A stretch of DNA of 35,092 nucleotides. Origin: an uncultured bacterium. GTDB taxonomy: Bacteria > Cyanobacteriota > Vampirovibrionia > Gastranaerophilales > Gastranaerophilaceae. Made by a program: the position numbers and the translations under genes. Location of the stretch: contig URYF01000010.1 in NCBI GenBank assembly GCA_900551965.1, positions 1-35,092 on the forward strand, given 5' to 3'. The notes under the pieces were generated by a model. It saw only the letters and a list, made by a program, of their open reading frames with translations. It had not been told where the DNA came from and did no database searches. Below, piece by piece: positions 7,688 to 15,700 of the stretch. Every line of letters starts with the position of its first letter. Position 1 is the stretch's first letter.

Positions 7688-7722
7688 CTACTAAAGTATG
7701 GGATTTTTACTACTATAGTATG
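7688..7722. repeat. Tandem near-palindromic sites 22 bp apart, candidate operator
   Basis: CTACTAAAGTATG (7688-7700) and CTACTATAGTATG (7710-7722) differ at one of 13 positions and are 22 bp apart, two helical turns. The core of the second (TACTATAGTA, 7711-7720) is a perfect palindrome, and similar flanks (GGGATTTTT / CAGGATTTT) follow each. They lie about 55-90 bp upstream of the predicted HD-GYP transcription start. Confidence 0.45.
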
Positions 7723-7752
7723 CAGGATTTTGTAATAAAGCGTAATATAACT

Positions 7753-7779
7753 AAAAAATCCGGCTTTCAAAACCGGATT
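7753..7779 (-). terminator. Rho-independent terminator after the FtsL-like gene
   Basis: AATCCGG (7757-7763) pairs with CCGGATT (7773-7779) around a 9-nt loop. On the minus strand the stem is followed directly by a U-run (positions 7758-7753). It sits 34 nt past the FtsL-like stop codon. Confidence 0.8.
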
Positions 7780-7812
7780 AGTGAAATTTTTATATGCTTT
7801 TAAATTTGTTAA

Positions 7813-8286
7813 TTAGTAACCTATCGCCCAGTTTACATTGCTTGCTGCTGTTTTAACCGGCTCAGAAGCGGTTTTTTGAGCTGAGTTTAGGGCTGTAACC
7901 TCAATTACTTTTTCAGCTTTTTGAAGCAGGTTGTATTCCCCTATTTTGTTATCCACATTGTTGAACGATTTATATTTGTCCAACTCAGCCTGTAAATCCT
8001 GGTTTTCGGCATTAAGTCTGACAATTTCGTTATCAAGAGTATTTAATTTTGCTTCATAATTCATTGCAATATAGTAGCTAACAAACGTAACAGCGATTGT
8101 TATACCTAAGCAAAAACACAATGATTTATTGATTTTTCTTGTAACCATCTCTCTTATTGTAACAGGAGCTTCCTGATAGAAAGATCCTTCAACAACTGTA
8201 TCTTTAACCGGATTGGAATTATAACTACTTTGTCTGTAAAGTAATTCTTGCTCTTCTATTCTAACTCTTGATGAATTCAAATTCAT
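7813..8286 (-). CDS. ftsL: FtsL-like cell-division protein
   Basis: A 157-aa bitopic membrane protein with the FtsL/DivIC layout. It has a charged cytoplasmic N-terminus of ~53 residues, one membrane segment at ~54-76 (SLCFCLGITIAVTFVSYYIA), then a leucine-rich coiled coil at ~77-125 (LDNEIVRLNAENQDLQAEL) and a short extracytoplasmic tail. The sequence itself is too generic to prove the name. The position 36 nt downstream of rsmH on the same strand is the classic ftsL slot of the division and cell wall cluster. FtsL acts with FtsB and FtsQ to control septal wall synthesis. Here the cluster stops after this gene: the usual penicillin-binding protein and mur genes are absent and a terminator follows. 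The tail is Ala/Lys-rich and longer than usual. Confidence 0.7.
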   Translation of the reverse strand: MNLNSSRVRIEEQELLYRQSSYNSNPVKDTVVEGSFYQEAPVTIREMVTRKINKSLCFCLGITIAVTFVSYYIAMNYEAKLNTLDNEIVRLNAENQDLQAELDKYKSFNNVDNKIGEYNLLQKAEKVIEVTALNSAQKTASEPVKTAASNVNWAIGY

Positions 8287-8322
8287 TCCCTAAACTACCT
8301 GCCAATAAACTCTATAACCGTT

Positions 8323-9258
8323 TTACCTTCTTATGCACCTTGCTGCTCTCAGTTTTGCGCTCCGAGAAGGTGGGTTTTCCTTAATCTCCTGTTCTGTTGC
8401 CGTAATAGGTTTTTTATTTATTAACTCCAAGATTGGTGGAGGGCAATTACAAATCATTTGATTTTTTTCACAATGACAACGTGTTGAATGATATTTAAAC
8501 ACTTGTTTAACAACCCGATCTTCAAGTGAATGGAAACTTATTACACTAATTATAGCACCAAAGTCTAATAAATCCAATACATCATTTAATGTATTTTTAA
8601 CATTTTGTAACTCATGATTTACTTCGATTCTGATGGCCTGAAATACTCTTGTAGCAGGGTGTATAGCTGATTTTACTTTCGGGGTGGAATCTACAATCAA
8701 CCCGGCTAGTTCTGTTGTCGTATTTATAGGATTTGTCTTTCTTCTTTCTACGATGGCTCTTGCAATCCTTTTGGAAAAACGCTCTTCGCCGTATTCAGAA
8801 AATATTTTTACTAAATCTTCTTCTTTGTATCCGTTTACAATATCGTATGCTGAAAAATCAGAATCCATGTTGAATCTCATATCAAGCGGTGCTTCTTTTG
8901 AAAAAGAAAACCCGCGTTCTTGCTTGGTAAGCTGGTGATAAGACGCACCAAGGTCAAATAAAACTCCGCCTGTGATTTTTTCAATTCCTAAATCTTTAAA
9001 AACTTGCTTAATATTTGTATAAGAATTTTTTACAATTGTTAAGTTTTTGTAATCTTTTAATCTTTCAGAGGCGGCATCAATTGCATCTTGATCGATATCA
9101 AATGAAACCAGTTTTCCGTTAGGAGAAATTCTTTTTAATATCAATTCGCTGTGGCCGCCGCCGCCCAGGGTGCAGTCTGCATAAATAAGCCCGTCTTTGC
9201 ATTCTAATGCATCAACGGCTTCATTTTTCATAACGGTGTAGTGCTTAAATTCCTTCAT
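8323..9258 (-). CDS. rsmH: 16S rRNA (cytosine(1402)-N(4))-methyltransferase RsmH
   Basis: RsmH (MraW) uses S-adenosylmethionine to methylate N4 of C1402 in the ribosomal P site. The 311-aa length is normal. The SAM site is visible as DCTLGGGGHS (28-37), FDID (53-56) and LFDLGASYHQL (100-110). Further family blocks are RGFSFSKEAPLDMRF, the ATRVFQAIRIEVNHEL stretch (202-217), ISFHSLEDRVVK (240-251) and the C-terminal PPSRSAKLRAAR. A CxC...CxC cluster (C261, C263, C270, C272) is present, as in many RsmH proteins, and may bind metal. No Shine-Dalgarno precedes ATG 9258. Instead an extended -10 (TGC-TAGTAT) ends 6 nt before it, suggesting a leaderless message. The gene heads a two-gene unit with the FtsL-like protein. 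Confidence 0.97.
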   Translation of the reverse strand: MKEFKHYTVMKNEAVDALECKDGLIYADCTLGGGGHSELILKRISPNGKLVSFDIDQDAIDAASERLKDYKNLTIVKNSYTNIKQVFKDLGIEKITGGVLFDLGASYHQLTKQERGFSFSKEAPLDMRFNMDSDFSAYDIVNGYKEEDLVKIFSEYGEERFSKRIARAIVERRKTNPINTTTELAGLIVDSTPKVKSAIHPATRVFQAIRIEVNHELQNVKNTLNDVLDLLDFGAIISVISFHSLEDRVVKQVFKYHSTRCHCEKNQMICNCPPPILELINKKPITATEQEIKENPPSRSAKLRAARCIRR

Positions 9259-9264
9259 AAAATA

Positions 9265-9273
9265 ATACTAGCA
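9265..9273 (-). promoter_or_regulatory. Extended -10 box for rsmH, possible leaderless start
   Basis: Minus strand: TG (9273-9272), C, TAGTAT (9270-9265), then six bases and the ATG at 9258. The layout matches those before the genes at 3489 and 32777. No ribosome-binding site is seen. Confidence 0.45.
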
Positions 9274-9301
9274 TAAAATTTTTAAATTTGTTTTACAGTC
9301 A

Positions 9302-9332
9302 AAAAGAGATGCCGTTTTAAGACATCTCTTTT
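9302..9332. terminator. Hairpin terminator after the 73-aa gene
   Basis: A perfect 10-bp inverted repeat (9302-9311 with 9323-9332), 11-nt loop, has A and T tails on either side. On the minus strand it ends in a U-run 26 nt past the stop codon at 9358, separating that gene from rsmH. Confidence 0.85.
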
Positions 9333-9357
9333 ATTCAAACTTTTTGTTATTCAATTT

Positions 9358-9579
9358 TTACATTATAAAGCCTGCTAAGCCCTCCTCATCAAAAATTTCC
9401 ACAAATTTATCGTACGTACAATTTACTTCTGTGCCTGTTTCATCAATGATTTGAATAATATTTTCCATATCTGTTGTCTTAACATTTTCATTTTTAGACA
9501 GAATTAAATAAGTATTTGAATCATTTAATTCATTGTGCTTGTGTTCAAAAAGTTCAGTTTCATTAAAGTTAAAATTCAT
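9358..9579 (-). CDS. Small acidic hypothetical protein, 73 aa
   Basis: Unrecognised small protein, strongly acidic, with a Phe/Asn-rich start (MNFNFNETELFEHKHNE). It also has ILSKNENVKTTDMENIIQII and a C-terminal block TYDKFVEIFDEEGLAGFIM that looks like a compact alpha/beta fold. GAGG lies about 7 nt before the ATG at 9579, and a clean terminator follows at 9302-9332, so it appears to be a monocistronic gene. It has no signal peptide or membrane segment and one Cys. A weak sigma-28-like site is upstream (9616-9643). Function unknown. Confidence 0.72.
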   Translation of the reverse strand: MNFNFNETELFEHKHNELNDSNTYLILSKNENVKTTDMENIIQIIDETGTEVNCTYDKFVEIFDEEGLAGFIM

Positions 9580-9615
9580 TTTTGTCCTCTTTCAGTTTTC
9601 GTAACCACATTTTAT

Positions 9616-9643
9616 ATGTCGGACATTTGAGGTTAGAACTTTA
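9616..9643 (-). promoter_or_regulatory. Possible weak sigma-28-type promoter before the 73-aa gene
   Basis: Minus strand TAAAGTTC (9643-9636), 12-nt spacer, TCCGACAT (9623-9616). It compares with TAAAGTTT-N11-GCCGATAA (FliA) or TAAA-N14-16-GCCGATAT (SigD). Seven of eight -35 bases and six of eight SigD-type -10 bases match, and the spacing lies within the SigD range. A sigma-70-like TATAAA overlaps it, so the call is tentative. Confidence 0.35.
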
Positions 9644-9682
9644 GTTTTTTTGATAATAATTTTACAATTGTTTACAATAAAT

Positions 9683-9715
9683 AAAAAAGACCGATTAAAC
9701 TGATCGATCTTTTTC
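9683..9715 (-). terminator. Rho-independent terminator after gltX
   Basis: Minus strand GAUCGAU pairs with AUCGGUC (one G-U pair) around a 7-nt loop, flanked by A-run and U-run. It lies about 22 nt past the gltX stop. Confidence 0.8.
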
Positions 9716-9736
9716 ATTAGTAAGTGTTTTATAAAT

Positions 9737-11212
9737 TTATACAGCGGCTTTAATAGCTTTTTGAGCTCTGTATATAGATGTTTCTTTGCCAAGAATTTCA
9801 AGAATTCCAACCATATCTGCACCTTTTGTTCTTCCTGTAATTGCCGCTCTTACTGCCCACATTGTAACTTTTGGCTTGATTCCGCCTTTTTCTTTCCATT
9901 CTGCTCTAAAGTCTGCCAAAACTTCGTGAAGGTTTTCTTCTGTCCATTCCCAGTCTTTTGCTTTTTCTACAAAATCTTTTAGAACACTTTGGGCAGTTTC
10001 TGTATCAAGAGTTCCTGTTTGGGTTTCAGGTTCAATTTCAACATCTTTGCCGAAGAAATACGGAACAGCTTCTGTAATATCTGATAGCAGCGTTAATGGT
10101 TCCATAGTAATTTCAACCATTTTTGTATATTGTGCATCTGTCAATTCGTTAAGATTGTACTGTGTCAAATACGGTTTTAACATTTCTTTCAATTTATCCA
10201 TAGGCAGCATTTTGATATAATGGCTGTTCATCCATTTTAATTTATCATATTCAAAAATGGAGTTTGATGAAGAGATTTCGCCTATTCTAAAATCGTTTGC
10301 GATTTCTTGAACAGGTTTAATTTCTTCGCCGTCAGATGGAGCCCAGCCAAGTAGTGCAACAAAGTTGATTAGAGCTTCTGTTAAGTAACCTTGTTTAACA
10401 AAGTCTGAAACAGCTGTTGCGCCGTGACGTTTAGATAATTTGCTTCTATCAGGTGCTAAAATCATACCTAAATGTCCGAATTTTGGAACTTCAAAACCTA
10501 AAGCTTCAAATATAAGTATTTGTTTATAGGTATTTGAAATATGGTCTTCCCCTCTGATAACGTGAGATATTTTCATCAAAGCATCATCGATTACAACTGC
10601 GAAGTTATATGTTGGGGCTCCGTTTGATTTTTGGATAACAAAATCGCCTAATAGGTCTGTATCCATGTGAAGTTTACCTTTTACAAGGTCTTCAAATTCT
10701 AATATTGAAGACTCGTGGAAAGCCTTTTGAGCTTTTGCAATATTAAATCTGATTGCAGGTTTTCTGCCTTCTGCTCTTAATTTAGCTTTTTCTTCTTCTG
10801 TTAAGTTTTCGCATTTTTTAGTATAAACATAAGGTTTTTTAGCTGCAGTTGCTGCTTCTTTTTCCTGTTCAAGTTCTTCAGGGGTACAGAAACATTCATA
10901 AGCAAAACCTGAGTCTAAAAGTTTTTGAACGTATTCAGGATAGATATCAAATCTTTCTGATTGAGTATATGGACCGTACGGACCGCCAACATCAGGACCT
11001 TCGTCCCAGTTTAGTCCTAAAGCTTTTAAACTGTCAAAAATATTATCAATATATTCTTGAGATGTTCTATCAGCATCTGTATCTTCAATTCTTAAAATAA
11101 ATTTACCGTTATTTTTCTTTGCAAAAAGGTAATTAAACAGTGCGGTTCTAGCCGTACCAATGTGTAAATTGCCGCTTGGTGACGGTGCTATTCTAACTCT
11201 GACTTCTGACAT
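9737..11212 (-). CDS. gltX: Glutamyl-tRNA synthetase
   Basis: Class I aminoacyl-tRNA synthetase charging tRNA-Glu with glutamate in the cytoplasm. At 491 aa it is full length. The HIGH signature is HIGT (17-20) in PSPSGNLHIGTARTALFN, and the KMSKS-type loop is KLSKR (258-262) in DRSKLSKRHGA. A zinc-type CFC...YTKKC element is at C108, C110 and C134. The C-terminal ~170 residues form the helical anticodon-binding region. It starts at ATG 11212 with AAGGA 5 nt upstream and a good promoter (11249-11277), and ends at its own terminator, so it is probably a single-gene unit. Whether it also charges tRNA-Gln, as in organisms using the GatCAB route, cannot be told from this window. Confidence 0.98.
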   Translation of the reverse strand: MSEVRVRIAPSPSGNLHIGTARTALFNYLFAKKNNGKFILRIEDTDADRTSQEYIDNIFDSLKALGLNWDEGPDVGGPYGPYTQSERFDIYPEYVQKLLDSGFAYECFCTPEELEQEKEAATAAKKPYVYTKKCENLTEEEKAKLRAEGRKPAIRFNIAKAQKAFHESSILEFEDLVKGKLHMDTDLLGDFVIQKSNGAPTYNFAVVIDDALMKISHVIRGEDHISNTYKQILIFEALGFEVPKFGHLGMILAPDRSKLSKRHGATAVSDFVKQGYLTEALINFVALLGWAPSDGEEIKPVQEIANDFRIGEISSSNSIFEYDKLKWMNSHYIKMLPMDKLKEMLKPYLTQYNLNELTDAQYTKMVEITMEPLTLLSDITEAVPYFFGKDVEIEPETQTGTLDTETAQSVLKDFVEKAKDWEWTEENLHEVLADFRAEWKEKGGIKPKVTMWAVRAAITGRTKGADMVGILEILGKETSIYRAQKAIKAAV

Positions 11213-11248
11213 ATTATCCTTCTTTCTTTAATATATTTCAGCACTTAA

Positions 11249-11277
11249 AGGATATCACAGTAGTAATTCTTTTTCAA
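11249..11277 (-). promoter_or_regulatory. Sigma-70-type promoter of gltX
   Basis: Minus strand TTGAAA (11277-11272), 17-nt spacer, TATCCT (11254-11249), with an extended TGA just before the hexamer. The start would fall near 11242, leaving a ~30-nt leader with AAGGA. Confidence 0.65.
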
Positions 11278-11336
11278 GTTAGCTAATCTAAATATTAAGG
11301 CAGGTGTGGTAATTTTTTGATTTTGCGATTATTTTT

Positions 11337-11400
11337 CACTTGGACGTGCTGGGTCACTTCGTGACACTGCGCACTTGCCAAAATCCGCTGTGGCGAGCAC
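11337..11400. repeat. GC-rich hairpin-forming intergenic element after glcD
   Basis: This stretch is much richer in GC than its surroundings. It contains GTCAC-TTC-GTGAC (11353-11365), an outer GTGC/GCAC pair (11346-11349 with 11371-11374), and GTGGCGAGCAC running to the glcD stop codon. It may be a dispersed intergenic repeat or a structured 3' end. There is no U-run directly after the stem, so it is a poor classical terminator. Confidence 0.45.
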
Positions 11401-12786
11401 CTAGAAGATTTTGTATGGATTGAGGATGTTTTTCGGATCAAATACTTTTTTTATTTGGCGCATATAGTCCAGAGCCCCGCCTTCAACAACTTTTGGTAAA
11501 TAAGCCATTTTCTCTAATCCGATTCCATGCTCCCCTGAGATTGTTCCGCCAAGCTTTACTGTCAGGTGATAAATCTCTGATTTTGCGATTTTGTAGCGTT
11601 TATATTCATCTTTGTTATTATAATCAATCGGGATTTGCGGGTGAACACTGCCATCTCCGACATGTCCAACCATACACATATTCAATTCGTGGCGAGAACA
11701 TATTTCCTGGATACCTTTAACCAGTTTTGCAAGTTTTTCCCTTGGTACAATCACGTCATCTGTTGTTACATTTGGTCTTAATTTTGTGCAGGCAGCCATT
11801 GAAGATCGTCTTGCCGACCAGATTTTATCAGCTTCCTCTTTATTTGTTGAATATTGAATGCTAGAGGCAGAATTTTCCCTTAATATTGAACAGACAACTT
11901 GGTGCTGCTCATCTATTGTTGATTTAAAACCGTCAATTTCTATAATCAATGCTGCTTCTTTATTGCATAAAAGACCTGTCGGATAAAACATTTCAACTGT
12001 TTGAATTGCATTTTTATCCATAAAATCTATTGTCGTTGGGCAAATTTGTTTTGCGATAATTTTATTAACTGCAGTTATTGAATCTTCAACTGTGTCAAAA
12101 TATGCCATAATAACCTGAGATGCCTGAGGTTTTGTTATCAGTTTCAATGTTGCTTCAACAACTATTCCTAAAGTCCCTTCCGAACCTATAAACAGACTAC
12201 CAAGATTATACCCTGCGGCATTTTTCATGGTGTTTGAGCCAGTTCTGATAAGCTGTCCGTCTGCAGTTACAACAAGCATATCAAGTATATAGTCTTTTGT
12301 CGCGCCGTATTTAAAACATCTTGCACCTGCTGAATTTTGCGCAATGCTTCCGCCGATTGTAGAAACTTTAAGATTTGACGGGTCAGGCGGATAATAAAGC
12401 CCGAGTTTTTCGACTGCCTGCTGTAAATCTCCTACAATAACTCCTGGCTGCACTCTTGCGGTCATGTTTTCCAGGTTAATTTCAATAATTTTATTCATTT
12501 TTGAAAAATTTAAAATTATTCCGGCATTAGTAGGAACGCAGGCTCCGACGGTGTTCGTGCCGGCACCTCTGCATATTATCGGTGTAATATGTTTGTTTGC
12601 AATTTTTACAACCTGCTGAACCTGTTCGATTGACTCTACAAAAACTACTGCATCAGGTAGTGTCTTGTTTGTGTAGGGGTCGTTAGAAGCATCGACAGCA
12701 TAAACATACCTTTCTTCCGGGGTTGAAAGTACATTTTTACTTGTCAGGGCATTATTTAGATCTTTTATTAAATTCCTAGTCAACAT
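11401..12786 (-). CDS. glcD: GlcD-type FAD-binding oxidase (glycolate/D-lactate dehydrogenase family)
   Basis: A 461-aa flavoprotein of the FAD-linked oxidase family that oxidises 2-hydroxyacids such as glycolate or D-lactate. The FAD-binding PP-loop is ICRGAGTNTVGA (71-82), followed by YYPPDPSN and STIGGSIAQNSAG. GSEGTLGI is mid-protein, and ISGEHGIGLEKM near residues 416-427 is the C-terminal signature. No iron-sulfur GlcF partner or GlcE lies nearby, so the electron acceptor is unknown and the substrate is not fixed. Its ATG at 12786 lies inside the last codons of the upstream coiled-coil gene (11-nt overlap) and has no Shine-Dalgarno. Translation therefore probably depends on coupling to that gene. 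A GC-rich hairpin element follows the stop. Confidence 0.92.
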   Translation of the reverse strand: MLTRNLIKDLNNALTSKNVLSTPEERYVYAVDASNDPYTNKTLPDAVVFVESIEQVQQVVKIANKHITPIICRGAGTNTVGACVPTNAGIILNFSKMNKIIEINLENMTARVQPGVIVGDLQQAVEKLGLYYPPDPSNLKVSTIGGSIAQNSAGARCFKYGATKDYILDMLVVTADGQLIRTGSNTMKNAAGYNLGSLFIGSEGTLGIVVEATLKLITKPQASQVIMAYFDTVEDSITAVNKIIAKQICPTTIDFMDKNAIQTVEMFYPTGLLCNKEAALIIEIDGFKSTIDEQHQVVCSILRENSASSIQYSTNKEEADKIWSARRSSMAACTKLRPNVTTDDVIVPREKLAKLVKGIQEICSRHELNMCMVGHVGDGSVHPQIPIDYNNKDEYKRYKIAKSEIYHLTVKLGGTISGEHGIGLEKMAYLPKVVEGGALDYMRQIKKVFDPKNILNPYKIF

Positions 12787-15700
12787 AAGATGTTAGTTTT
12801 TCTATATTAGTACTTAATTTCGCAATCTGTTTGTCTATCTTGTCAATTTTTCTTGTAACTTTAGAGTCATCAATATCTTCAACTGCAGACAGAATTTTTT
12901 CCAGAGCAACCTCAAGACGGTCTATTCGTTCCTGCTGTTCTTCAAACCTATCTTCGAGTCCGCCCAGTTTGCTTATTTGTTTTTCAAAATAGGCAAGACG
13001 TTCCTGCTGCTCGTCGAATTTTTCCTCAATAGAATTTAGAATATCTGTTTGCTCCGGAACTGTTTTTTTGATACCTTCGATTGCTGATTTAATATCAATA
13101 ATTTCATCAGAATTTGTTGATATTTTGTTCATGCTTTCGCTTGTCGAATCAATCCATTCCCCCATATAAATAAGAGCTTGGCGCATAACTTTATCTGAAG
13201 CGTTAGAAGTTTCAAGAAGTTTTGTCACATTATCAACTTTTTTAGTAAGTTGGTTTGTAATAACTTTTCCAAAATCTTCAAAAGCGATGCAAGACTCTTT
13301 TGATTTTTGAATTAACTGATTTGTAAGGGCATTCAAACTCTTGATATCAGTGTTAATTCTGTCAAATTTGATTCTTAGTCCAAAAACTTCTTCTTTAGTT
13401 AATGAGTTTTGCAAGTCATAAACGGTTGTTCCGATTTGATTGATATTTTCAAGAATTGATGTTAATTTGACGGTATTGTTTTCTTGTTCATTGGTTTGAA
13501 GATCATTTAAAGCAAGACGAAGTTTTGCCAGATCTGATTCGATATCCTGCATAGAATATGTGTAATCCGGGCCGTCTTCAGTGCTTGTAATCTGTTTTAA
13601 CTGGCTTGTAACCGCTGCCAAATTCTGGTTGATTTCATCTGTTTTTTCTTCAACAAAATCTTTAATATCTTCAGATTCTTCAACAAACGATACTTGTTCA
13701 AAAATGGTTACAACCGCAGCCATAATCGATTCTTTCATGTCACGGATTGTTGATTGAATCTTTTTGGTGTTTTCGTTTGAATTGAGGTTATTGACTTCAG
13801 CGGTAAGTTCTTTTAAACATTTCTTAACAGCATCAGTTTTGTTATTCTTATCAAGGCTGTCAATGTAATCCATTTGAGCCATAATAAGAGCTTTGATATC
13901 TTCAAATCCTTTTTTTGTTGAATTATCGCCATCATTTGAAATGTTATCAATTTTATGGTTCAAATCTTCAAGCATTGAAGTTATTTTTGCGTCAGCTTCA
14001 GAAAGCTTTTTAACAGAATCTACTTTTTCATCAACATTTAATAATGTATATTTAATATCTTCAATATTATTAGATGTTTCAGAATCTGCTGCAGAGTCAA
14101 TTTTATATTCAATTGAATCTAGGATATCTTTAATGTCATCAAGGTTATTAGATTGTTCTGAAGAATGCGCAGGTGCTGAACTAATCTTGCTTTCGATTGA
14201 ACCCAGAATATCTTTAATATCTTCAAAGTTATCAGTATTATCAGAAGCTGCAATAATATCGATTTTTTCATTAATGATATTAAGAGCTTTTTGAGTTTCT
14301 GAATTTTGTCTTTGATCCATTTCTTCAATGGCATCTCTGACTTCTTCAATCATATCGTAATCATCAGATGCTGCAAGAATATCAATTTTTTCGTTGATTA
14401 GGGCAAGCATTGATTGAATATGCGGATCGGAACTTCCTGCTGCATCGGATGAGTTAAGCTGATCTAAAGCTTGTTTTATTTCAGCAATCCATTCAGAGTT
14501 ATCAGAAAGCGTCAATATATCGATCTTTCCGCTGATTTCTTCAAGCATTGTGTGGATTTCATCGTCAGCAATGTATGTTTTAATCTCGCCAAGCCATTCT
14601 TTAGGGTTGATAACCTTGGTTAACTGCTCGATTTTGTTATTTAAGCTCATCAAAAGATTATCATTTCCAAGAGTAGGGATTGATGAAAGACTTGTTGAAA
14701 CTTTCTTTTGATCCTCTTTAGAGATTACTTTATCGACATCTTTTTGCAATTTTAGGATATCTTGTTTTAGGAAGTTCAGTGCTTTGATAAAATCAAAGTT
14801 TCCGCTGCCTACAAGAACTTTTTCAGGTTCTTCGCTGTCCTGACTTTCATCGGCAGTTGTTTCCTCTTCATCTTCAAAGCTGGCTTCATCAATAACAGGT
14901 TCAGATTCAGTTTCTGTTTGCAGGTCTTCTGAATCCTCATTATCCGCATCATCAAATTCAGCTTCATCCGAGTCCTCAATTATTTCAAGGAAATCAGATT
15001 CCTGTTTAACTACAGATATAGAATCCATCTTGCTTTTAATAACATTTAGAACTTCTTCAATTTCAGAGTTATCATCAGACAAATCTTTTATGAGTTCTGA
15101 AAACTTGTTAAAATCCTCTCTGATTTCTTCAATAATTTGAGCATTTTTGTCAATTTCAAATGCTTTTTCGTATTGATTTGCCCCAAAATCTTCTTCAAAT
15201 GTTTCACTTGATATATCATCAGAATTTTGGTCGATATCTTCTTCTGCTTGAAGTTCACTGAGTTCCAAGGTTTTAGATTTGAAGCATTTTTTTAAATCTT
15301 CAATTGCACGGACAATTTCTTTATTGTTAATCGCAACAGTCAGCATTGATTTTAATTCTTTATGCTGCTGAGTTAGCTGGTCTGTGATTGTTTCTTTAAC
15401 ATCATCTGCAGCATCTGTTATAACTTTTTTCTGATCATCTTTGAAAGAATTTATTTGGTTTACAAAATCTTTAAATTCTTTCATATGTTCTGCTTCCGGC
15501 GGTGAAATTCTGTCCAGACTTTCATCTAAAACTTCTCTCAAACTGTCCAGTTTGATTATTACAGAATCAATATCACCCAGAATAAAATCGCGCAGATTGT
15601 TTTCTGTTGCTGATAAGTCTTTTGAAATTTGTTCGTAAGTATCTTCAAGCTTATTAAAAGTGCTTTTAGAGTATTTTGTGCATTCAGCCAAGTCTCCTTG

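Noticed and set aside
9592..9822. 76-codon minus-strand reading frame
   Set aside because: It overlaps the gltX 3' end in another frame, covers the gltX terminator, and is lysine-rich low-complexity sequence.
13893..14294. 133-codon plus-strand reading frame
   Set aside because: Antisense to the repeat region of the coiled-coil gene. Its Ser/Ile-rich sequence mirrors those repeats.
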